From contig OU452219.1 in the NCBI GenBank assembly GCA_911728455.2, forward strand, positions 9,484,320 to 9,548,319: a stretch of 64,000 bases of DNA, given 5' to 3'. Positions 11,501-21,394 of the stretch are shown here, piece after piece; within the stretch, counting starts at the first letter, position 1, and each line of letters opens with the position of its first letter. Under the pieces are notes generated by a model that saw only the letters and a list, made by a program, of their open reading frames with translations, had not been told where the DNA came from and ran no database searches. A program made the translations under genes and the position numbers. Source of the stretch: Marthasterias glacialis (taxonomy: Eukaryota > Echinodermata > Asteroidea > Forcipulatida > Asteriidae).

Positions 11501-14500
11501 AGATGCATATGGGCTGATGTTGGAACTGGTACTGATTTAATTTGCACTGGACGAGTTTATTTAAACTGTGGCGGGGGGTGGGGGTTGGAGTCTTAGAAAT
11601 GAGACTTGTTGACAGCGTACGTTTATTTCAGGTGACATACCTGTGTTTGTTTTGCCCTGAGTCTGATGTAAAGAGTATGGATTCCCGGAGCAAGTGGTAC
11701 ACTCCACCTGAAAGAGCCCAGAAAACAAAACATGGGGATAGATCAATTTTAAAGCATCATCGATTACAACCAAGATTGCACCAAATCCAATGTGAATGTG
11801 CAGTGTGCAACACCCACAGAGACAGCACGCTGGATTGGACACCAGTGGAGGAACTTAAGTGTTGTGACAAGTGGAGTTACCAGAGGGAGCGGTTGGGGGG
11901 GGGGGAGGAGTGCACTTGAGCCAGCCACCCTACTAAGAACCCATGCTCCCTCTCCCCCCCCCCCCCCCCCCCACCCCGCCAAATGAGATACAGTACATGC
12001 TCATGAAGGCAACATGCTCTAACCCAGAACACCAGCTCCGTAATGCATATAAAATGTATAGCTTCAGTACTTTGACCAATAGAAATATACATTGAAACTA
12101 GTTTGTAAAGTAATCCCCAAAATTGTTTCTTTGCCCCTGTCTGCCCCACCCCTCCATTAATGAAATTTTCTATGCCACTAGTTGGGACACACATGCAGCA
12201 TGTCTTATGCTACTCGTTTAGTAAGAACAGAAGTATCGTCCATTCTCATTTACAGCCCATACTCACCAGATGTGGTCTCTCCTGTACACGTCTGCCGCAA
12301 TAGCCACATCATCAATAAAGACGGTATGTACACCTGAAAGAGGACACAAAATACTGACTAAGTTATCTTTCAATTTAATTCTAATTGGTTGTACATGAAT
12401 TATCAGATAATGTTGTATGCTTAAGCTTTTAATGTTTTATCACTGTATAATAATATGTGCAATCTATCAGGTGTAAGTAGTCTTTGATATGACAGATGAT
12501 AAATAAATGTTTGAATGTTAATTGTTTTTATCACTTTTGTATGTACACCGGGAGAGAAACTTTCATGCATATGAATTGCATGACGAATAAATTCTTTGAA
12601 CACTTAAAGTTAGCTTATGTTTCAATTGATCTTCATTCAACAAAGCTGTTAAATAGTGTGTCATGACGGAAAGGTCTAGAGCATCAAACTCAAGTTCTGA
12701 TGACTGAGTCATCAGAATGTTGGTTTGAATCCCGGTCGTGACATTTGTGTTCCTGGGTACTCGGCCAAGACGCTTTAACTTTAATTAATTGCTTCCCATC
12801 ACCCAGGAGTATACATGGGTGCCTACGAGGGTACAGATTGTTGATGTGAAGCGTTAGCAGCCTGTGTGTCCATTTAACTGCCTGTGCTGCATACTCCTAA
12901 GGAGCTGAGATGGTTTCAGGAATAATTTAAAGTCACCCAATGAACAGGGGTACCCTCAAAGAAAAAAGATTCCGGCAATTCCACCAAAAGAATCCCGCCA
13001 GGGGGACGGGACAAAAGAAAAGAATCCCGGCGGCAACTGTAAAGGTTATAACTTCCTACCAAGACACTGCACAAGGATGTTTTCATCTTTAGAATTGACT
13101 GCAAATTCTCCAACAACCCAGCCCTGGAAGAAAAACAAAGTAAGACAACTACAAAAATAGACCAAGAACGTTACGACAATCATTTGTTGGTGTTTTGAAA
13201 CCAAACCTAGAATGAATTTCTGCAGTTTCATAAGGCTTATTGTTTTTTAAGGGCAGTGGTGGTGGGGGATAGGTTTCAAGCAGATTTATGCAAATTACAC
13301 TGTGCTTGATAAAGAAGCTCATGGTTGATTAGTTCAGGATACTTGAACCATTAGATTGTGGGTTTGTATCCCAGCCATGGCTGGTCACTGATTTTCTTCT
13401 TGGGAAAGACAACGATAAGTGAGTGCCCAAAAGGTGTGGTTAGTTCTTGCCACTAATTACAGTTGGTTGCTCTATGAGATGACCAGAGGATGTAATAAAT
13501 GATCCAGGGAGAAGGGCATTAAATTTCAAGTGTCTTGAGTACCATATTTAGTGGATACCAGCAGAGTTGATTGATATTAATGGCTCAGTGGCTTCTCTCC
13601 CTGCCTTTCACCTCTGTGACCTGGTTCGAATCCCAGACTGGACCCTTGCATGTGGATAGGGTTTTTAGTCCCCACCTGATTGTGTGGATTATTTGGGGTT
13701 TTCCTCCCACATCTGACACTGACATTTCTTTATCATCTTCTCCACACAGGTATCTTCAGGCCTACAGGTCACAGAGCCAGTCGCTTTTGGGGGTCCCTTG
13801 GTTTCATTACCACAAAGAGGTTTCATTACCACAAAGATATAATAATAATAATAATAATAATATTATTTCTTTTGTAGTAGTTAAGATGATTGTACAAACC
13901 TGCCATTCTGTTATAGCCAAGGAACCCAGAGAGGTCACTAGATCATTGAGATTGACATCTGGAGTAATTCGCAAAAAGTCTTGAGCATTCTGTTTGAAAA
14001 AGAGTATGACAAAAGCTCAAAAAATCAAACTCAAAGCCTCAGGGGTACCACTTCATGACGACAAATTGTGGAACCTTTTCAGGGTTCAAGTCAGATACTG
14101 TGATACTTAACTGCTAAACCTTTCGGGGTGGGAGTTTTTCAAGGAGAGTTGGCAAACACGCTTTTGTAGAGTTCTGCATTAACAGCACCCTGTAAAGCGC
14201 ATAAATCTATGAGCCGTAAGCGCAAAGTTTTGCGGTGAGCAGAGCCAATAAATTGGGCCCTGGTGGGTAAGTATTGTATACCTTAGCCCCTCTTAGCCAG
14301 TTCGTCGGGATTCTTTCTGTTCCCCCCTCCCCCACCTAGGCCCAATCTCATAGAGCTGCTTAACAGATGATTTTGTGCTTACTGTGCAATTTCCATTTCA
14401 TAGCGCTGCTAACCGTAAGCACACGAAAAGGCATGCTAACCTTCCGGTGCTTACTGTAGGAAAATAATTATGACGTAACAGTGCAAATCCATGGTGAACG

Positions 14501-17500
14501 TGCAAACTGCCCATCTAATTTTCTTGCTAACCTCTGAAATACGCTTACGCTTCAGCAAATTTTTCTGCTATAGATTTGCTATATACACAAAAAATTTGCT
14601 TACCGTTAAGCAGTGCTATGAAATTGGTCATCTCTACTCACCATTTGCTGATACGCCTTCCAGCTTGTTTCACCTCCAGGTACTAACTCTGAGAAGTATC
14701 TGGCCTTTTTGTTGAATCTCTGTTTGGCGGCATCGGTGATACCCCCATAAGCTTCAATAGGGTCTCCATCAACTTCTATCTTGCCAATCACAAACGGCCC
14801 TTCAAAAGAAGACGTTGGTGACAGTAAATTCTTGGTATTTTGGGGAAAAGTATATTCAGTTCTACCATCTTTATTTCAAAAGACAATAAACAAATAAAAC
14901 AAAATTGGGCATATATCAATTGGTTTAAATGAGAAATTTTTAAATTATCAAATTAGATGCTTTTCTGCCCATTAGTTCTTAAAATACAAGTATATTGACT
15001 AAGATAATTCTGTAACAGGAAACTTTGAAACTACGTTGTGTAAAAGGATAGCCTAATTTGTGAAAAGCTGCCCTTGCACGAAAGTCAAGCACAATATTTA
15101 CTCTCATACAATGCAAATCACTTGCAACACATTCAGGGTGCAGAAGGGTACTTGGGCTTCAGGGTGGAAGAGCTTGAATTCACAATTCCCCCTTCCCTAC
15201 CATGACACTTTTGAATGACCTTGATGACCTTGTTGATGACATACATAACTCACCTATGTAATGCCAGGTGTCTATGAATGGTGATACTTTCCCTGTAAGC
15301 TTGGCTGCTTGCTTGAAACACGTGCTTGCCCTTGTCTTCTCTTTCTTCGAGGCATACAGAGTGCCCAATTCAGACCTTTCAAAGAAATGGTATGCCATGA
15401 GGATGGTTGTCAGTTGAGACACCCCAGGGGTTGATTTCGCAAAACTAGTCCTAACTTAGAACTAGTCCTAACTTAGGACTAGTCCTAACTTAGGACTAGT
15501 CCTAACCTATGACTTAGTCCTATAAGTCAGGACTAGTTACTCGTCCTAACTCAAGATGAGACTACTCCTGGCACTTTTTGAAATCCACCCCAGGGGTATT
15601 AAAAAATACTCAGTATTCTCCCTTAACAGTGGTCCACTGACCAAATGCCAGTGAAGGTCCAATGGGTTTCTGGTAATCGTTGGAGCCAGTTTGTGTGCAG
15701 TGGGCATGGCTTACACTGGACTTACGTCACACTTACCAGTGCTGTAGGACTCCAGACCGGTCTCGGACTCAGACAACAGGGACTCGACTACAGCACTGAC
15801 ACCAACAGGATAAGCATCTCCCTCACAATAACACTAAGAACCTTGGCTGAAGAACAGAGCCCAATTTATCGGCACTGCTAACCGCAAAGTTCTACGCTTA
15901 TGGCCCATAGAGTTACGTCATTTAAAGGCCATCGTAAGCGCAGAATTCTGTAGTAAGCAGGGTCCTGAAATTGGGGAGTGTAACAATTTGATTCTAGACT
16001 TAGTCTTCATAATAAGTGATTTGTAACAACCAACCATTCAAATTATACAATTATCAAGATTTCACAAAATCACAGCAAAACGATCAGATCTTCTGTCACT
16101 ATTGTTACACAGAATTTTTTTTGGAAAAACCCCACATTTGTACACTAATTAGTTAGCTTTCATAACACATTGTATGTACATGACCCTCAGTGCTGAACTT
16201 ACCATGCCCAGCCATTTTCAGGGATAGAGTTGAGAGATTTGATCAGACAGGCTTTCCTCTTGTCTATCTGAAATAATGAGGGTAGGTGAAACAAAGTCGA
16301 GTAAATTATCAACAACTGCTGCGTCCAAGAGAATCAGAGTAACTTTAGACCTCAACTAAAGTGAGGCCGTTTGTATAGTTGGGGGGGGGGAACATTTCTA
16401 AGATCAGCAGAGACCACTCAACTATTAGTAGTTATCGGAGCACTGTTTGAATAAAGTAGCAAACAAAAATAATAATGGTACACTGCTGGCAGAAAAAATT
16501 CCTGAAACAAAATTCTAAAATTACGAAGAGAGAAGGTATATAACAGAGACAGCCGTGTTAGTCTAAAAAAAATAAAAAATAAAACAAATAATAAAATAAT
16601 AATAAAAAATAAAATCTAAATATAAAAAACTTAATGATAGCACTTAAAGACTAACTAACAGTAAAAAAAACTGCTTGTGCTTTCGTAGCAACAACTACTT
16701 CATCAGATGCAATGAAGGGGACAAGCTTAATACAATCTATATAAAGTTCAAGAAAGTTCCAGGTGAGTAAGTTCAGTTAACAGGAACAAAGGTAGGCTGG
16801 TGCATCATTCCTGGTAGTGGTCCCTATTAAGTCCTTGTTCAATGCAGTTTAGGTGGGTGATAATCTTATGTTCAGCAGTCTCCCTTTCATATCTGTCTTT
16901 GTAAGCTCTCTGCTGAACAATGGCCACTTTTAGGTCGTGTAAGGAATGGCAAGGTAGATTAAAGTGCTCGAAGAGAGAAGGTATCAAGTATACTTTATGT
17001 TGTCAAGACTGTCCTGTCGGGAACCCTCATCATGCCCACAAAAACACGATTTTATCTTGGCAAGCAAGATGTTATTGGTTATGTGAAAAGTGGCAGTGGG
17101 ATTCCGCACTCACTCTCTTTTAAACAGTCTTTAAATTACCAATTTCACAAGCAAATAGGCCTAGCTAGTTCAAAGACAAGTTTGATAAGTTCAGCAAATT
17201 ATGACTAGATTATTACCACGCCATTGAGCCTCTGCTTAGTGATTGAATCCATATTGGTACTTCTGCAACTGCTGACATCAGTAATCTTGGACTCTTTCTC
17301 CAGAAGTTGCAGAGACGATTTCTGATGTACATGTGTAAGATAAGAATAAAACAAGAGATTATAAAGACAATGACCCCTAACTTTTTCACTCACTATGACC
17401 ACAAATATCTGGTGCTCTGTAGAAAAAAGAAAAGAAAAAAAAAGTTTTCATAATGAATAATTTTTTTTTGATAACCTAGGCTAACACATAAAGGTATCAA

Positions 17501-19046
17501 AGTAATCGGAACCGGCTTTCTTTTTAATACTTGATATTAAGCCAGCAGATCATATAGCCCCCTCTTTGATGCGTACACAAGTAGCCAACATTACATAATG
17601 TATTGAATTACCAAGATTTTGTCCATATCCTGGTAGCCGAGAGGACTACACTCCCACCACGCAATTGATTCTCGAGTTGCCTAATTTTTATCTATTGTTT
17701 TTCCATCCCCACAATAAGAATGTTCTTCCTTTATTGATAAAAATTGACTCCTACATTTAAAAATTAAATGGATAGTACCACCTTTTCTTTTTCTGATTTG
17801 TGGCTCTCACAGACTTTTTTTTGTAAATGGGAAATAAAGTTCGCAATTCATGAATGGTCTGGTTATTGTTTCCTGAATTATACGAAGTCACAGCGACAAT
17901 GTTGATGCAGAACCAGACTACATTTCTCACTGTAAAAGTCCCAAAGAGCAGTAAATCTGCATGTTCAGTGCCAATAACAGTTACAAAGGGAATTTTGAAA
18001 GAATGGTGACTGACATGTCTTAAACAACCATTCATAAATACCCCAGCCAGTTTGGGACAATTTGGGCAGTCCTATTGGTTGAAAAGCAGGTTTTAAACGG
18101 CAGGTTTTAAACGGCTGATAAAGACATAGCTGGAGCTGTGAAGGCGCGTTCTGCGCTCATTATAGCCACACGTGTGTTGGCAAAAGCTTGTGCGGGTGCT
18201 AATTTACGCGTAGCGCAATCATTTCATACCGGTACTCTATGTAATGTCTATTACTTCGCGTACGCGCAACCGTTGAGTGTCGACCCTCGCGAAATGGAGC
18301 CTTGGGACGTGGCAAGAATTGAAAAATAAATTCAAGAAACAGAAAAGTTTCATGTATCTTTCTACATTATTATGCGTTTAAATAACAAAAAAAAGGCATT
18401 TATGAATGGGAATAAAAGAGTAGTGACTCTGTCTTAAACGGCCATTTAAAACCTTGCAGGGTTGTGGCAGTGTGATAAAGGACCTTGCGTTCGGCTCGGT
18501 CCTTTATCACACGGCCATGACCCTGCCGGTTTTAAACGGCCGTTTAAAACCTCGGTCACCACTCTTTTATTCGCTCATTTAAAACTGGCGGGGTCATGGC
18601 CATGTGATAAAGGACCGAGCCAAAGGCGAGTTCCTTTATCACAAAGTCACGACTGTCCCTGCAAGGTTTTAAATGTTCCGTTTTATAAAAGACCGAGGCA
18701 CTACCCTTCAATGCTGCATGGTCAATGCTAAATTAATAATACTTAATAGCCAATTAAACACACCTGGCAGAGGCATTCAATCGTGCTATTAAATCCATGT
18801 TTACTGTGTCTCTATCTGTGGTGAGTGTGACCACATAGAGCAAGTCTCTTGCTGCATGGTGTGACTGTGCACTGACTGTCAGAGACTGATGGTTGACTTA
18901 GATTATCGATTATTATTAATAATAGTGCATCCCATCCCACCTCATGAACTCACCTGAATAAGGTCTTTCTTTTTCTTGCAACAAACTGTTAGCCAATTTC
19001 CCCCAAACACAACAACAAAGAGAGTAAACCACCTGCCGATAATCAT
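2532..19046 (-). CDS. Prolyl-oligopeptidase-like alpha/beta hydrolase gene (5' part)
   Basis: Whole-gene span of the visible coding exons, in transcript order: 19046-18954, 18885-18764, [one small exon not found], 17321-17217, 16267-16203, 15375-15254, 14799-14642, 13989-13900, 13123-13060, 12333-12267, 11000-10987, 9922-9796, 9260-9102, 8568-8454, 7263-7239, 6701-6605, 5358-5289, 3479-3292, 2583-2532. Phases agree at every junction except the one gap. The protein (about 578 residues visible) begins MIIGRWFTLFVVVF, a likely signal peptide or signal anchor, so it is probably secreted or membrane-bound. A long N-terminal region of unknown fold precedes an alpha/beta-hydrolase domain: strand plus HGTG (oxyanion-type) in 7263-6605, APTR-HGAHNWEGPG across 6605/5358, and the GHSMGG nucleophile elbow in 3479-3292. 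The expected acid and histidine lie beyond the left edge. Family-level assignment (S9 peptidase/esterase-like) is from these motifs; the substrate is unknown. A lipase or esterase is the main alternative. Confidence 0.85.
2789..2982. mobile_element. MITE with gggcccaatttcatagagc ends
   Basis: Terminal inverted repeats gggcccaatttcatagagc / gctctatgaaattgggccc enclose gctaagca-type repeats. This is the best preserved of several copies: about 14337-14630, 15860-15977, 25398-25558, 29484-29667, 51985-52150, and half copies near 14160, 24990 and 36900. Confidence 0.85.
3094..3218. repeat. Foldback with 28-bp perfect inverted ends
   Basis: Arms at 3094-3121 and 3191-3218 are exact complements (ttgcctttcaccgatgtg / cacatcggtgaaaggcaa). 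The interior matches the tail of the tRNA-related SINE family (ctgagtatacagtgctt). It lies just downstream of the catalytic-serine exon of the hydrolase gene. Confidence 0.85.
3292..3479 (-). CDS. Hydrolase gene, catalytic serine exon (GHSMGG)
   Basis: Acceptor TTGGCAG|CTGACC, donor TTCCG|GTATGC, phase 0 to 2. LTSDAPWIPNKADAYSVLFA leads into GHSMGGHGAW, the G-x-S-x-G nucleophile elbow, followed by HLATHYPDRALAVISLAGW. The Ser of GHS is the predicted nucleophile. Confidence 0.93.
4016..4200 (+). mobile_element. tRNA-related SINE, diverged copy
   Basis: ctaccgggcaagctctg, gcctagttgtgtgac, tctagaatgcc and a mutated B box gggttcagtaccc, then tcaggaaagtactacag. Confidence 0.6.
4722..4925. mobile_element. 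Foldback element of about 200 bp
   Basis: cacatatggactggca...tgccagtccatatgtg ends and long arms through gggcctgtgagtgacc and its complement, centred near 4820. Short open frames on both strands here are only consequences of the palindrome. Confidence 0.85.
5289..5358 (-). CDS. Hydrolase gene, coding exon (HGAHNWEGPG)
   Basis: Acceptor CACAG|ACACGG, donor CAGCAA|GTGAGA, phase 2 to 0. HGAHNWEGPGALTAM continues APTR from the previous exon; this joined motif is a hallmark of the family. Confidence 0.9.
5715..5985. mobile_element. Foldback repeat, family with copy at 28175-28445
   Basis: Contains gcatacatggactggtcc and a palindrome around cattccattggaatg. The 28-kb copy has gcatacatagacttggtcc and the matching centre in reverse orientation. 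Confidence 0.65.
6605..6701 (-). CDS. Hydrolase gene, coding exon (QADSYKQMKDGDW)
   Basis: Acceptor ACTCAG|GGGTTG, donor ACACG|GTAACA, phase 1 to 2. Encodes VGAQNQADSYKQMKDGDWVF and then LENAWVLAPTR, the second core strand. Confidence 0.9.
7239..7263 (-). CDS. Hydrolase gene, 25-nt exon (VLLTLHGTG)
   Basis: A small exon with acceptor CCACAG|GTTCTG and donor GACAG|GTAAGC. It encodes the first hydrolase strand and HGTG, the oxyanion-type motif of alpha/beta hydrolases. Confidence 0.9.
7330..7500. mobile_element. Related foldback MITE copy
   Basis: Shares ttcctcagact, gacagttgctatg and ggcaagcttttgcgtag with the element at 26728-26878. Confidence 0.5.
7730..7950. repeat. Dispersed repeat of about 220 bp, copy 1
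   Basis: Matches 49790-50010 through tgcaatgg, gtgttga, tggaaca, aacattca and ggaggataa blocks in the same order. No coding sign. Confidence 0.6.
8454..8568 (-). CDS. Hydrolase gene, coding exon (LPLEVSSSGSGSQ)
   Basis: Acceptor CTCTAG|GTTACC, donor GGATCG|GTACGT, phase 2 to 0. Encodes LPLEVSSSGSGSQQMTVTLR and ends FTFIDHDGS. Its 5' half is duplicated, in decayed form, 124 bp upstream in transcript order. Confidence 0.88.
8625..8735 (-). pseudogene. Decayed tandem copy of the 5' half of exon 8454-8568
   Basis: The acceptor (CTCTAAG) and about 65 bp of the neighbouring exon are repeated with a 124-bp offset, along with intron sequence on the acceptor side. In the exon's frame the copy hits TAG at 8653-8655 after 12 codons and lacks the 3' half and donor. 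It is most simply a non-functional duplication. If spliced in, it would truncate the protein. Confidence 0.8.
9102..9260 (-). CDS. Hydrolase gene, coding exon (IAPGQTLPVVIGL)
   Basis: Acceptor TATCAG|GGTATC, donor ACAGA|GTGAGT, phase 2 to 2. Includes NIAPGQTLPVVIGLNHPEGY, a typical presentation of a second beta-sandwich lobe before a hydrolase domain. Confidence 0.88.
9796..9922 (-). CDS. Hydrolase gene, coding exon (TNKFKVHNPTMLPD)
   Basis: Acceptor TTGTAG|GTACAA, donor GTCAG|GTAAGA, phase 1 to 2. The other two frames contain stops. Encodes TNKFKVHNPTMLPDLVDGHI and then FGSVVSIPVTNLQSTKWLKN. Confidence 0.88.
10987..11000 (-). CDS. Hydrolase gene, 14-nt microexon
   Basis: A 14-nt exon between acceptor AAATGCAG and donor GCCG|GTAAGT. 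It is the one 1+3n+1 segment I found that joins exon 12267-12333 to exon 9796-9922 in frame, giving C-FQLAG-TNKFKVHNP. A strand of the form xFxLxxGTNKFKV suits a beta-sandwich linker. Not confirmed by transcript. Confidence 0.6.
11951..11979. repeat. Poly-C tract
   Basis: A run of 19 C with short extensions; a complementary G10 tract is about 50 bp away at 11895-11904, so the two could pair. Confidence 0.85.
12267..12333 (-). CDS. Hydrolase gene, coding exon (VFIDDVAIAADVY)
   Basis: Acceptor TTTCAG|GTGTAC, donor ATCTG|GTGAGT, phase 1 to 2. Encodes GVHTVFIDDVAIAADVYRRD. It joins in frame only through the 14-nt exon at 10987-11000. Confidence 0.88.
12655..12930 (+). mobile_element. SINE subfamily copy
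   Basis: ggtttgaatcccggtcgtgac, ttcccatcacccaggag and gctgcatactcctaagg. Confidence 0.7.
13060..13123 (-). CDS. Hydrolase gene, coding exon (GWVVGEFAVNSK)
   Basis: Acceptor TTCCAG|GGCTGG, donor CTTG|GTAGGA, phase 0 to 1. GWVVGEFAVNSKDENILVQC reads as beta-sandwich strands. Confidence 0.88.
13838..13864. repeat. (AAT)n microsatellite
   Basis: About eight aat units ending aatatt, 36 bp from the hydrolase exon at 13900. Confidence 0.9.
13900..13989 (-). CDS. Hydrolase gene, coding exon (ITPDVNLNDLV)
   Basis: 30 codons, acceptor AACAG|AATGCT, donor TGGCAG|GTTTGT (a weaker donor), phase 0 to 0. Encodes DFLRITPDVNLNDLVTSLGS and ends AITEWQ. Confidence 0.88.
14337..14630. mobile_element. Copy of the gggcccaatttcatagagc MITE family
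   Basis: Ends ggcccaatctcatagagctgctta and taagcagtgctatgaaattgg; the right end abuts the hydrolase exon at 14642 within about 12 bp. Confidence 0.7.
14642..14799 (-). CDS. Hydrolase gene, coding exon (FVIGKIEVDGDP)
   Basis: Acceptor TTTGAAG|GGCCG, donor CAAATG|GTGAGT, phase 1 to 0. FVIGKIEVDGDPIEAYGG suggests the start of a beta-rich domain; then RYFSELVPGGETSWKAYQQM. Confidence 0.9.
15254..15375 (-). CDS. Hydrolase gene, coding exon (SELGTLYASKKEK)
   Basis: Acceptor TTTGAAAG|GTCTG, donor ATAG|GTGAGT. Forty complete codons plus split codons at both ends. It resembles a helical repeat (FKQAAKLTGKV) and ends DTWHYIG. Confidence 0.85.
15424..15600. mobile_element. MITE with internal actagtcctaacttagg tandem repeat
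   Basis: Ends ccaggggttgatttcgc and tgaaatccaccccagg bracket four to five copies of a 17-bp unit (actagtcctaacttagg), then the inverse orientation. It abuts the hydrolase exon 15254-15375 on its acceptor side and so has replaced normal intron sequence. Confidence 0.75.
16203..16267 (-). CDS. Hydrolase gene, coding exon (NSIPENGWAW)
   Basis: Acceptor TTTCAG|ATAGAC, donor GCATG|GTAAGT, phase 0 to 2. It encodes IDKRKACLIKSLNSIPENGW; the split Trp codon is completed by the next exon. Confidence 0.85.
17217..17321 (-). CDS. Hydrolase gene, coding exon (KSSLQLLEKES)
   Basis: 35 codons, phase 0 to 0, acceptor ATCAG|AAATCG and donor GGCGTG|GTAATA. Hydrophilic helix-like sequence ending SITKQRLNGV. 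It joins in frame with the next exon at 16267. Confidence 0.8.
18018..18720. mobile_element. Large foldback element, copy 1 (nested hairpins)
   Basis: Contains the same hairpin motif twice (18430-18560 and 18540-18690), with gataaaggacc arms around a short loop, plus a CpG-rich outer segment (18130-18330) related to the one at 58260-58420. It sits in an intron of the hydrolase gene. Confidence 0.75.
18764..18885 (-). CDS. Hydrolase gene, coding exon 2
   Basis: Acceptor ATCAG|TCTCTG, donor GCCAG|GTGTGT, phase 0 to 2. Only one frame is open; it reads SAQSHHAARDLLYVVT in part. Because the next located exon needs phase 0, a further exon of 3n+1 nt must lie between. Confidence 0.75.
18954..19046 (-). 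CDS. Hydrolase gene, first coding exon (signal/anchor)
   Basis: Starts at ATG 19046 in a good context (GTCACCATGA) and encodes 31 residues with a hydrophobic run FTLFVVVF followed by a basic KKKK patch, as in a signal peptide or type II anchor. Donor CAG|GTGAGT, phase 0. An earlier untranslated exon is possible. Confidence 0.8.
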
Positions 19047-19115
19047 GGTGACAACTATCACACCTAAGAATAGTAGGGGCAGTTAACTATTCACCTGCTG
19101 CTGCCAAAGAGATCG

Positions 19116-19430
19116 TTATTTTGATATAACATTGTCCAGCTGTCGAGCATGTCGAGTCTTTAGCAGACGTCTTTTCATATGGCGTGCTGCACCGATGGAG
19201 GGCGCTACATCGGACGTGCAGACTCGACTCTGCGCGCATGCAGCGACCAGCACTGTCAAAAAGTGGGCGTGCTTGTCGGATCTGACACTGCGCAAGTTTC
19301 TAAGAGCTTTTGAGCACATGGTTATTTCACTTAGCGCAGAAAAAATTATGCTTGGCAGAAACACGTTACCAGTCTGTGTGACTGGTATAATATCCTTACT
19401 CATCTCCCCTTTCTACCGCTGAAGGTACAC
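19116..19430 (-). promoter_or_regulatory. CpG-rich candidate promoter/5' region of the hydrolase gene
   Basis: Roughly 70-380 bp above ATG 19046 the sequence turns CpG-rich (gcgcgcatgcagcgacc and many cg steps) in an AT-rich setting. No TATA box or transcript start can be fixed by eye. A repeat origin is an alternative. Confidence 0.3.
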
Positions 19431-21394
19431 AAGGCACTTGAAGCCAGCCAGTAGGAGTTTGAATTCGGACAGGCTATTTGAGACATTGATCATAATGGCA
19501 CATTTCATGGATTAGGAGAGTAGCTCAGTCATCCACCCCCCCCCCCCGATCATCCTAACACCTTTAGACCCCATAGACCCCCCCCCCCATAGTAGGGGAT
19601 ACCGCTTTCGAAACGCACCTGTTCTAAACAGTGGCATTTGTACAGTCTATGAGGTAGTCAAGGAAAATGGGGGTATTCTGGTGAGCCGTTTGCGACAATA
19701 AGCAGGGTTCACATTTCAATAAAGAAGTTTGAGAGTAGTGGGGTTAGAGAGTAGTCGGGGTGGGGTGGGGGCCCAAGATCCCTTGCCCCCTTCCCCTATT
19801 TGAGAGCAAAAATGAACAAATCAATGGTTCTACACATCAAAAGCCCCCACCTCATTATGTCTTTGCCTCTGCTTACCCCCAAGATTACTGTGATGATGAC
19901 GTCAGGTGAATTGGGTCATGTAACAATAAAGGAAGTCCTCCATGATGTAATAAAGCAAGGCACACAAACAAAAGCGTTCCTTACAATATTGTTTATACCA
20001 TTTCTGTCGCAATATAAATCAATACAAATTACTCTTTGATAAAATTTTAATATCTTTGTCCATGTCACCATTTTAAGTGTAGATATACAAAATCTCATAA
20101 TAACTATGTTGTATTAAAACGAAAGCTATTTTTTTAATGATACATTTTTTTAAGCAGTGGCTGAAATTATTTTAATCATTTGGAACATAACATACAAATT
20201 GAGCTTTATTTTTATTAAAATATTTTATGCTCACCAATTAATGTGTTATGCTTTTTACAAAGTAACTTTTGCAAAGATCACATGTGGCTGCTCCACAAAT
20301 CTGATTGATTGAGGTATTGACCAATTGGGCTTCAATGACTGATTCTACAGTTCTGCACGGTAATATCTTCATTTCAAAATAATATGAAATTACAAGTATT
20401 CCAAAATTCACGTAATGCTGAGTTGTAACAGGTATAAATCATATCCAAGAGGTCATTTTTGTCAAATTAATCGATAAATCAATGAGACATTTTTGACCTA
20501 GCAGCTGACCTTTAGATTATTAGTAGACTACTTACTACCAATCAAGAAATATTTTCACCGTTTCAATAATACTGTCATGTGAAAAAAATTGTTTGCAAAA
20601 GTCTGTTCTTAATTGCAGTTAACCAACCAGAATAGGCACTGCATGGTTGAGTGAAAATTTATCAAAAAGAAAACCCAGCCCATGTCTAATTAGACATAAT
20701 CAAACCAGAAGACTGGACATTTTGACTGACTTGAGTAATAAAACATTAATGATAAAACTACATACCGCTACATACTGTAGGCTACATAAAAGAATATTTA
20801 AAAGGGAAAATGAAACAAAATTGAGAATTACGATAAAGGTAAGTTTAAGCAAAACTTACACATGACATTTTTAAAACTGAATTATGACTTTTTCAATACT
20901 GCAAGATGACTTTTTCAAAGCATAAAGAATTTATAAAGGTACTATACTTAACGCAGCAATTAGTAATGCATTCATTTTGTTTTTCTTCCTATAAAAATAC
21001 TGAAGCAAGACCTAGACTCCTTCTAGGCCAGTCTATCAATGAAACCAATCTGCCTGAGTACAACCATTGTAGTTGACAATTATACATAATGTAAAAGCAT
21101 ATACTTAAAACCAATTTGTATCAGACAAGTGATCAAAAATTCCATTTTGAGAAACCATTTTTTACTTTATTTGTGAGAAACCTGATTAAAACGGATTTCA
21201 CTATATTTTTCAACGAAAAGCAAGATTCGTTAGGTGTTGTTATTTTATCATATAACTAAAGTTGTCTTCATAGATTTTGATTCTATTTATTTTTTTATAT
21301 ATATATTTTTTAGTAATATAAAATATACTTTAGGTTTCAATTCTAGCCCATAGGATAGATAAACTAGAAAAATTATTCTAAAAACATCTCATAC

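Noticed and set aside
17757..18035. Candidate for the missing hydrolase exon
   Set aside because: A donor-like GTGAGA and acceptors exist, but no choice gives phase 2 in and phase 0 out without a stop.
19116..19422. Two overlapping frames of about 95 codons on opposite strands
   Set aside because: No splice context or conserved motif; more likely the CpG-rich upstream region of the hydrolase gene.
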